A stretch of DNA of 64,000 nt from Phycomyces blakesleeanus NRRL 1555(-). Its lineage: Eukaryota > Mucoromycota > Mucoromycetes > Mucorales > Phycomycetaceae. How positions within the stretch are numbered: the first letter of the stretch is position 1; each line of letters opens with the position of its first letter. The DNA lies in assembly GCF_001638985.1 (NCBI RefSeq), contig NW_017265144.1, positions 248,001 to 312,000 of the forward strand, read 5' to 3'. Below, one piece after another: positions 56,593-64,000 of this stretch. The position numbers were made by a program, and so were the translations under genes. A model generated the notes under the pieces. The model was given only the letters and a program-made list of their open reading frames with translations. It did not search any database and was not told where the DNA came from.

Positions 56593-59568
56593 GAAGCCAT
56601 CTTCATCGTGCTCGAAATGAACTTGCAATTCATACTCGTTCTCCTCAACTTCTCCGCATTGAACATGAGCTTGCCACCATACAATTGTCTCGGGCCTCCA
56701 CCTTGGCTGCCAGATCTGGTGCTAAATGGTGTGAAGCTGGCGAGACTTCTTCGAAATATTTCTTTCGTGTGCTCAAACAGCGAGCCGCTGCAAAAACTAT
56801 CTCCTCTCTTGTCGACCCTGTCACTGGCGCGATCTACACCTCTCCCGCGGATTTGCTTGGCCATACTCGCTCTTTCTACCAATCTCTTTACTCGCCGGAA
56901 CCCATTGACTATCCTGCTGCACACTCTCTTATCGACAAATTCCCACCTTCTGCCCGTCTGTCTTCCACTGACTCTGCCTACCTCATTGCTGATGTCACCT
57001 TGGATGACATTCTGTCTGTCCTTAAAGCCACCCCCATCAACTCTAGTCCTGGGATGGATGGTTTGCCCTACCCATTATGGGCTCGGCTCTTCTGTCACCC
57101 AACGGTCCAAAATCTTGCAGTTCAAGTCTATAATAATGCATTGCATGGTGTTTTTCCTCCATCTTGGCTGGAAACCGTACTTGTTCTCCTACCAAAAGCC
57201 GGTGACACTACCTCTCTCCGCAACTGGCGACCCATATCTCTTATAAACTGTGACGCCAAGTTGTTCACCAAAATGCTTACGTCCCGTTTACGATATGGTA
57301 TCGACACACTCATAACACCATTCCAAACGGGTTTTATGGCAGATCGGTTTATTGCTGACAATGGTTTGCTGACACGTCTTGCCATGTCACATGCACAAAT
57401 AACCCAAGACCCATGTGTTGCCCTTCTTTTGGATCAGGAGAAGGCCTATGACCGTGTCCACCCTGTGTATCTTCGTCTTGTCCTGGCCAGAGCCGGTTTC
57501 CCCACAATTTTTGTTGACTCCATCTGTGGTCTCTTCTTTTCTACTCAAATCCACGTGAATGTGAATGGGCACATATCTTCTTCTTTTCTACAAATCCGGG
57601 GGCTACGTCAAGGTGATCCTCTCTCCCCCTTGCTGTTTAACCTGGCCTTCGAACCTTTGCTTAGATCCATTCTCGCTTCTCCTGCCATCCGTGGTTTCCG
57701 ATTTCTGGTTCCGCCATCTCTCTCATCGTCCTCTCCTGAGCTCTCACCACCTCCACTCAAACTTCTTGCTTATGCAGATGACCTTCTCGTCTTTCTTTCT
57801 CTGCCTGCCGAGATGAGTGGTCTACTCAACCTTTTGCGTATATTTGGCTTAGCCTCTAACGCGAAAGTCAATCTCCATAAGACAGTTGCTGTTGCTATGT
57901 CTGGACAATTTCATCCGGATTGGGGCCCTGTATTGGATGCTGCTGATATTCACAGTCGACATGACCGTCACTCCGCCACTGTCATCCGTTACCTAGGCTT
58001 CCCATTGAGCTCACATCCGTCCCAGCTTGAGACCTTCCGTGCGGCTTTACTGGTCAAGCTTAGGAACCATTGCACACTACTTTCTCAAAGATGCTTGTCC
58101 GTTCGTGGTAAAAGTATTGTGGCAAACTCACTTCTTCTCAGCTCAGTATGGCATATGCTATACGTGACTCCTGCACCGCTATCTTTCTTTGCTGCCATTC
58201 GCACTCATATTTGCTCGTTCCTGCGACTGGGTTTCGGTAGCCCTGGCTGGCCGCTTCTCTGTCTGCCACGCAAATCAGGCGGTTTGGGCCTGATTGATCC
58301 TGATCATCAACAACGAGCTCTTCAATTGCGCTGGATTCTCCCTATCTTGCATTCTCACTCTTTTTCTTCTACTTCCTTTATACTGCCATACCTCGAATTT
58401 ATACTTCCTCTAAACTTTCGCGCTCCTTCTGCCAGTATTGCACTTTTGTTTCCCTGTAGTAGTGCAACTTGCCCGACTTCACTTCTTCCACTGCATCGCG
58501 CTTGTACCTCACTTCTTCCAGCTTCTCTCCCATCCAACTTGCAATTGCCGCCAACTGTGGTCCAACACTTCCCATTAACTTCAATATGGATGAACGTGCC
58601 ACCCTTTGTTGACTCTTCTCTGAACCTGAAAACAATTCTGGTTTCTGACGCATTTTCTCTGGAGACTGATGACCGTCTTGTCCGCAAGGTTCGTGGTATG
58701 TTTTCTCGGGCACGTAATCGTATCGGTCATTTCTTCCAACAGATTGATTCTGGCAGGATGGTCCTCTGTCCTTGGTTTATCTCTTGCCTTGAACATCGAC
58801 CTTCTACTGACACCCCTTCCCCCGATCTTTCCTCACTTCTTTCTTTGGTACGGTTGGACAACACTAGTTTGGGTAAAGCTAGCACCGGATCTCTTCGACG
58901 CCATCTTCGCCCGCAAGTGCCCTCATCTCTAAATTCGTCTGTCCAATGGCGTAAATTCTGGTCTGTCTCTATACCCCACCACTGTCGCACAGTCTGGTGG
59001 AAAATGCTTTGGGATAGAACGCCAACCCGAAAACGTCTCAATCTATTTATACCTCGACGCTTCCCCAGCTCATCTTGCATCTTTTGTCAAGATGCTACTG
59101 AAGATCAGTATCACTTTTTCTTTGGCTGTTCTATCAAACGGCAGGTGTGGAACGTCATTCTCTCTCGCTTTTGCCCGGCCTGGAACCTTGCTGAAATCTG
59201 CCTTCTCCTTACCAGAGGCAGCTTCCCACCACGTTCCTCCCATCAAGGCCTTTGGATTATCCTTTCCGCTGTCACTGCTAAAGCGATTTGGAGTGCTCAT
59301 TGGAAATTTGTTTTTGATGACCAACCCTTTCTGTCAGGCGTTGTGGCACAAAAAGCGTCCACTGTAATAGAAAAACACATCGGTACACTAGCTTAAGTAT
59401 TTCCTGTCTAATTTCCTCTCCTGTTTCATTCCGTTTTTTCTTATATTTTCGTATTTCCTCCCCCTTGTCTCTCTATCTCTTATCTGTTCAATTAAGTCCA
59501 CTTTGATGGCATTTTAAAAGCTGCACGCAGAGCGTGACAGCAGATCAATAAAATACTAAAAAAAAAAA
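56593..59568 (+). mobile_element. 5'-truncated LINE (non-LTR retrotransposon) with 11-bp target-site duplication
   Basis: The element is flanked by ATTACTACAAT at 56582-56592 and 59569-59579 and ends in a poly-A run after an AATAAAATAC signal. The reverse transcriptase frame opens immediately at the left junction with no start codon region or endonuclease, as expected from incomplete target-primed reverse transcription. The interior is much GC-richer than its surroundings, and the duplication is perfect, so the insertion is recent. Confidence 0.93.
56595..59396 (+). pseudogene. LINE ORF2 fragment: reverse transcriptase plus zf-RVT domain, N-terminus missing
   Basis: An uninterrupted 933-codon frame. 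Seen in order: helical lead-in (RSGAKWCEAGETSSKYFF, the usual stretch before the RT); NSSPGMDGLPYPLW; WRPISLINCDAKLFTK; DQEKAYDRV (palm motif A, catalytic Asp); GLRQGDPLSPLLFNLAFEP (motif B); LLAYADDLLVF (motif C, YADD catalytic pair); the thumb; KSGGLGLIDP; and a C-terminal Cys/His zinc domain (CIFCQDATEDQYHFFFGC), the zf-RVT type. The upstream apurinic endonuclease and ORF1 are absent because of the truncation, so the copy cannot move on its own. The remaining frame has no stop, which fits a young insertion. Confidence 0.92.
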
Positions 59569-59579
59569 ATTACTACAAT

Positions 59580-62500
59580 AAATTGACTATGTGGTGCCAC
59601 ACTATTTTATGTTGGGAAGCAATAATGTTTAAATTTGAATAAATCACCAAACATATAAAAGATGATTTATATATATAGAAAGAATCAAAAGAATCAAAAG
59701 AATAAGAAGAAGACCTGATAGAAAGGTTATTATATGTACGCCATTGATTTATTCTTATGCTTCTATGATCGCTTGATTGTTAGCTGTTCTTCAGATAAGG
59801 TAGATTCACAAGAGCCCTATAGTTGAACTGTGTAACATCGACCCCCCATATTATATTTTGTGTGCAACAAAGATAGGTGTTGTTAATTCCTGATAAAAAT
59901 GTAAACTCATATTCCGATACAAGACCATACACACAATTTTTTTTTGTTCTATAGAAGAATAAAAAAAAATTGGAGCAACTTAGCATATGGGAAAAGCTTC
60001 CTTTTCTTTCTCTTTTTTTTTTGAAAAAAGAAATTAAGATAAAGAAGTATCGACCTTAAATAATGTATTTCTTTAGCTTAGTTTGTGTATTCAAAAGAAA
60101 TTGACATGTATGCAAGATCATTCTATTGATTAAAAACTATATCCGAGTCGATAGTTTAAATAAAATAAAGAAGAGTAATATAGAGATATTGGGAAGTATA
60201 TGATATAAAAGGCAGTTAATATATATATATTTCATTTTGTTGTTTGAGAGGGGATTTGACTGTTGTGTTGCACAGAGATAATAGGTTCGGTAAAATCTTT
60301 TAAAACAAAGAAGAGGAACAAAAGAGATCGGCCTAAACTATACGGAATAGAATTGATTAGATTTGGAATGCCATTTGCCCAATACAAGTTCAAGTAAAAA
60401 AAAACGTCCCCCACTTGATTCCCTTAATTTATTTGCTGCCGGAGTGATTGACAGAATTGATTACAAATTACTTGAATCCCCGGTTTGTATGTGTAGATAT
60501 ATACACATTTAAAGAAGTTGAATTGAATTGAATTGAATTGAATTGAATTGAATTGAATTTTATTCTTGAATATTTTGGTAGTCAAAATGAACAAACCAAT
60601 AGATGAAATTAAATTCGAGGTTACTGGTAAAAGCACTATAATTTTATTTTTTGAGAATAACCAGCCGTCTAACTTTGGTCTTGTTTCTTTGGTTTTTCTT
60701 CTTCTTTTTTTTTGTTTCGTTTTGCCAGTAAATAAGTTCATTTATTCTACTCCATTCATTCTTCCGTCGGATCACTGATTAGCCACATCTGTAGCAAACT
60801 CATCCAGAACTATACAATTTACCCTAACCAATAATAATTATGATATTCATGACTAGTTGATACATTCACACACCTATATATATATATAGATATTAAAGAA
60901 TCATCCCAATCTTTCCTAGTTATGTCCTTCTATATTCTACAAGTGCACCTTGGGTACTAAAGTTTCTTTACATTACTTTCCGAGACAATTTTCTTTTGGG
61001 TTGGGAAAAGAAGAGGAGTTTGGGATATTTCAATATATTTATATATAAATCTTTCGGGTCGGAGACATGCTTATACTGAACACTTGTCTAAACTCTGTAT
61101 ATTTTTTAAAGAAAAAAAAAGTGGTCAAAAGTATAGACGTGCTACTAACTTAAAAATTGGCTCGAGTGCAAATTGAATGGCTCGATGATGAAGATGAGCC
61201 ACTTTAATTAATACACAATCCAATATATATTTATATATATTTATATATATATTAGTGCAACTATCTGTTTTGTGCTGTTGTTGTTTGCTATCGTGAGTTA
61301 CCTGTCATTAATTATATTAGACTATTTGTGTACAGATTGAGTTGTACCTACTGAATGGGCTCTCTTTTCCTCCCAATAATTTTTTTAAAGAAAAAATATA
61401 AGAAGCAGAGATTATTGGTAGTATTATCTTTACACAAGCTTACGGGTATCGTAGCTACTAATTGTATTGTATTTTCTTATAGATTTGAAATTATTGAATG
61501 GAGACCAAAAATGAATTATTATTATTTTTTTGGGAAGAGATATTTTGCCTTGTTTCTTACGAATATTAGGAATAAATTTCCTAATTGGCTATTCAAAAAA
61601 AAATACATGCATATATATATATACTCTTGTAAAGCCCAGATTATACATACACAAAACACACAAAATACATACACACGCACATGTATATAGCTATATAGAT
61701 ACGTATGTAGAGAATAGTAAGATAGACTCTTAATAGCATTAAGGTCCTATTGTAAAGGTATATTTGGGACTACAGCGTGTATAGGGAGAACAAGATAAAA
61801 GGGAAGAGGGGCGGGATAAAGCTTGGTTCTACAATATCTTTGGAGAAATACTCTGTTCTTATCGTAGTTATGATTGTTATTACGGTTTCTTTATAGTAAA
61901 TGGTGCAGTGATTTGTGAATGTGATTTTCTTTAAAAGACATTACTTCTTTTGTAAAATTGTCACAGGCTTCCAGTGATTCTATTCTAACCATAAATTATA
62001 CACAACCAAAGGAACCTGGGGATATGGTCTATAAAGGGAGAAGGAGGGAGAGAAAGAGGGGTGGGTGGTCTGGTTGCAGATTATACAAGTGATACATTAA
62101 CTTTGATCTTGCTTTTGGATCCAATTCCCATGGTCAGCGAACTTGTATTTCTTTCTTAACCTTGCCTGAAAAATGGTGCCACTCCAGATTGATGGTTTTG
62201 CTTTCCTTCTTGCTTGGTTGCTTCTCTCTTATAGATAAATCTCTAATTTTTCTTTATACCTAACATCTGATGTGTTTTTATTTGGTTTCTTGTTTTACAA
62301 GAAAAAAAAACTAAATCAAATAAATTAGGGCTGGTTCATGCGCATAAAATACACTAAGCACATCAAATAGACATTTCTATTTTATCTATTTAATTTTATA
62401 TTATGTATTCAGTAAAATATACAGTATACAAATAAGATTATCAGCAAATGTTTTAGATTTATAAGGATTCTCATGTGGGTCAAGCATTGGACCTTTTCTT

Positions 62501-62968
62501 TAAACTAGTATACAATAGGTCGCAATATCTTTTTCATTTACACAAATCACACCTTATTTCTTTATTATAAAACCAAAAAGAAGAAGAAGAAGAATATATA
62601 TATAAAAAAGCTTGATCTGACAGGGATACAGACTACATAAGCTCGAGGTCTTCATTCGGTTTAGTGTAAGATTATGCTGAGAAACCCTCTTCATTCATAT
62701 TATTTCTTTACGAAATAAAAGTACCAGGGCATCAATTGTTTTATTTTACGGTCTAATTCTTTATTGCGGCCTATAATGGATTTCATATATTTGCCTTATT
62801 CTTGTTCATTAGAAAGAGTAATATAATACAACATCTTTGATTGACTGACTGACTGATTGACTGACTGACTGACTGATAAATTGACTGATTGACTGATTGG
62901 TTTGAATTGAATAGGGTTTAATGTGCTATCTATGATCGGAGTGTTCATTCATTTATTCATTTTCTCTC
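59580..62968. other. Long intergenic stretch, no gene recognised
   Basis: About 3.4 kb. Contains GAATT pentamer repeats at about 60519-60559, TA runs, a CA-rich stretch at 61640-61682 and GACT/GATT tetramers at 62838-62900. Several short frames (60566-60778, 61355-61690) lack start context, domains or splice support. I see no RNA gene. Confidence 0.45.
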
Positions 62969-63136
62969 TATACACTTTTTCTGGAAATTATTGGTGCAAA
63001 AATAAAAAATTATTTGGTGCAAAAATGGAATGCACCAAATGCACCAAAAAAGATGAATTAAGCAGAGAAATTGTAGAAAATTGCACCAAATTTTATCTTT
63101 ATTTTTGCACCAAATAATTTCCGGAAAGAGTGTATA
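62969..63136. repeat. Small inverted-repeat element (MITE or hairpin) with TATACACT ends
   Basis: Left arm TATACACTTTTTCTGGAAAT and right arm (other strand) TATACACTCTTTCCGGAAAT continue into TTGGTGCAAAAATAAA on both sides: about 38 bp with few mismatches. The spacer of about 90 bp repeats the motif TTGGTGCA / TGCACCAA several times. TA flanks would fit a Tc1/mariner-type target. Confidence 0.75.
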
Positions 63137-63486
63137 TATATGATTTATTCATATGACTAACAATAACGTAACTGTGAACAGCCAGGTCGTGGGCCGCCCA
63201 TCCCGTACATATGGTGCAATCGGCTGTGCGACCAACCAATAACGAAACAAAACCAGAAGAAAAAAAAAAGACTTAAAATATGTATGTATAATATATAAGG
63301 GAGTAGTCCTTGTTCTTTTTTTCTTCTTTTCTCTCTTTCTCTTTCTCTCTTTAGCACTGCTTCTACTTTTAATACATCATCTTTCTATCAACCTCCTCTT
63401 CTTCTCTTTACGTCACTGCCTTCATTTATATTATTTAAGAAATAAGCAAATAAAGAAATACATAATTAAACCTATTAAGAATAATA
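63137..63486. other. 5' flank of arrestin gene 3
   Basis: Pyrimidine-rich stretch at 63309-63352 and A-rich leader just before the ATG; nothing else seen. Confidence 0.4.
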
Positions 63487-64000
63487 ATGAAGAAATTTAT
63501 ATCCCTTGCAAAGCCATCTCATGTTGCTGCTGCTATCAGTGAATCTTATAAATCATCATTCCCACCTGCCAGTCTAGAAATTCATCTAAATCCCGATCCT
63601 ATCAACCCAGATATCGACCCACACGCCTGTAGTCCGGGCTCAACAATCTCAGGCACCGTATTTCTAAAAGTCTACAGAGACTTCAACGCTCAATCAATAA
63701 AGATCCTATTTGTTGGAGCAGGTAAATAATTTACACGCACTACATGCTTACATCAATATCACCTGCATGTCTTGTCTTGAAAGGCTAATCGCTTCTCGTC
63801 TTGTTTCTATAGAAAGCATAAACTTTTTACTCCTTGGATGGAACGGAGATGACGACAATGGACGGATATTCACATCTAGATCACCAGTCTGGACTGCACC
63901 TCCACCCTCGCCACCCTCATCGCCAACCACAGATACAAACGCATCCAACACTAGCAACAATACCAGACCAAACCTTGAAGTCGGAGAAATGATGTTCCCA
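63487..64000 (+). CDS. Arrestin-domain protein 3, partial (runs off the window)
   Basis: Exon 1 63487-63721 and the start of exon 2 at 63813, open to the window end. Seen: LEIHLNPDPI, then CSPGSTISGTVFLKVYRDFNAQSIKILFVGA, the first strands of an arrestin N domain with the pG..i.G motif, then ESINFLLLGWNGDDD and a Ser/Thr/Pro-rich insertion. The intron position (phase 1, right after strand 3) equals that of arrestin gene 2, which supports a common origin. The rest of the protein lies beyond 64000. Confidence 0.72.

Noticed and set aside
60566..60778. 70-codon frame as a gene
   Set aside because: Overlaps an opposite-strand frame, AT-rich, with no conserved feature; likely chance.

Overview
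The window is nuclear DNA of a filamentous fungus, most likely an early-diverging one (Mucoromycota/Mucorales-like). This is inferred from the AT-rich sequence, many short introns (about 50-110 bp, mostly GTAAG...AG), long poly-A/T runs, and a protein set that is fungal but keeps features absent from yeast (a DNA-PK-type Ku80 C-terminus, REX1B, an NCLX-type exchanger, alpha-arrestins). I cannot fix the genus. All gene models are hand-spliced from the sequence; exon coordinates are given in each entry, and each model keeps an open frame across its junctions.

Layout. 1.9-8.7 kb is a compact housekeeping block: a PROPPIN autophagy protein and an OGFOD1/Ofd1/Tpa1 dioxygenase (both minus), a REX1B-domain protein (plus), TIM8 (minus) and a hotdog thioesterase (plus). 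9.1-17.2 kb is repeat-rich: a 652-bp TIR transposon with 3-bp target duplication, MITEs, LTR copies, decayed HTH transposase units and one low-complexity Ser/Ala-rich gene. 17.3-25.3 kb holds Ku80 (14 exons), the CAAX protease RCE1, an unrecognised Pro-rich protein and mitoribosomal mL58. 25.6-28.9 kb holds a divergent arsenic pair, an ArsC-type arsenate reductase and an ACR3 arsenite exporter. A small secreted defensin-like peptide follows at 29.4 kb. 30.8-34.7 kb is a nest of MITE, LTR and duplicated transposase units, two of which carry a tRNA-like sequence. 35.5-48.9 kb has RAD52, a copper P1B-ATPase, adenosine kinase and an NCLX-type Na+/Ca2+ exchanger. 50.6-64 kb is an alpha-arrestin cluster of three genes, interrupted by a 5'-truncated LINE with an 11-bp target-site duplication.

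The most unusual object is the first arrestin gene (50604-54210). Between its N- and C-terminal arrestin halves lies a tandem array of nine near-identical phase 1-1 mini-exons, eight of exactly 111 nt, each with its own intron. Gain, loss or skipping of a unit would change the hinge by 37 residues without a frameshift. The second is a Ku80 with a Ku_PK_bind-type domain and a final 15-nt exon that creates a C-terminal DDLLDLF, resembling the DNA-PKcs-recruitment tail of animal Ku80.

Working together: ArsC and ACR3 make a reduce-and-export arsenic module. Ku80 and RAD52 represent the two main double-strand-break repair routes, but their proximity may be chance. The arrestins are probably a paralogous set of trafficking adaptors.
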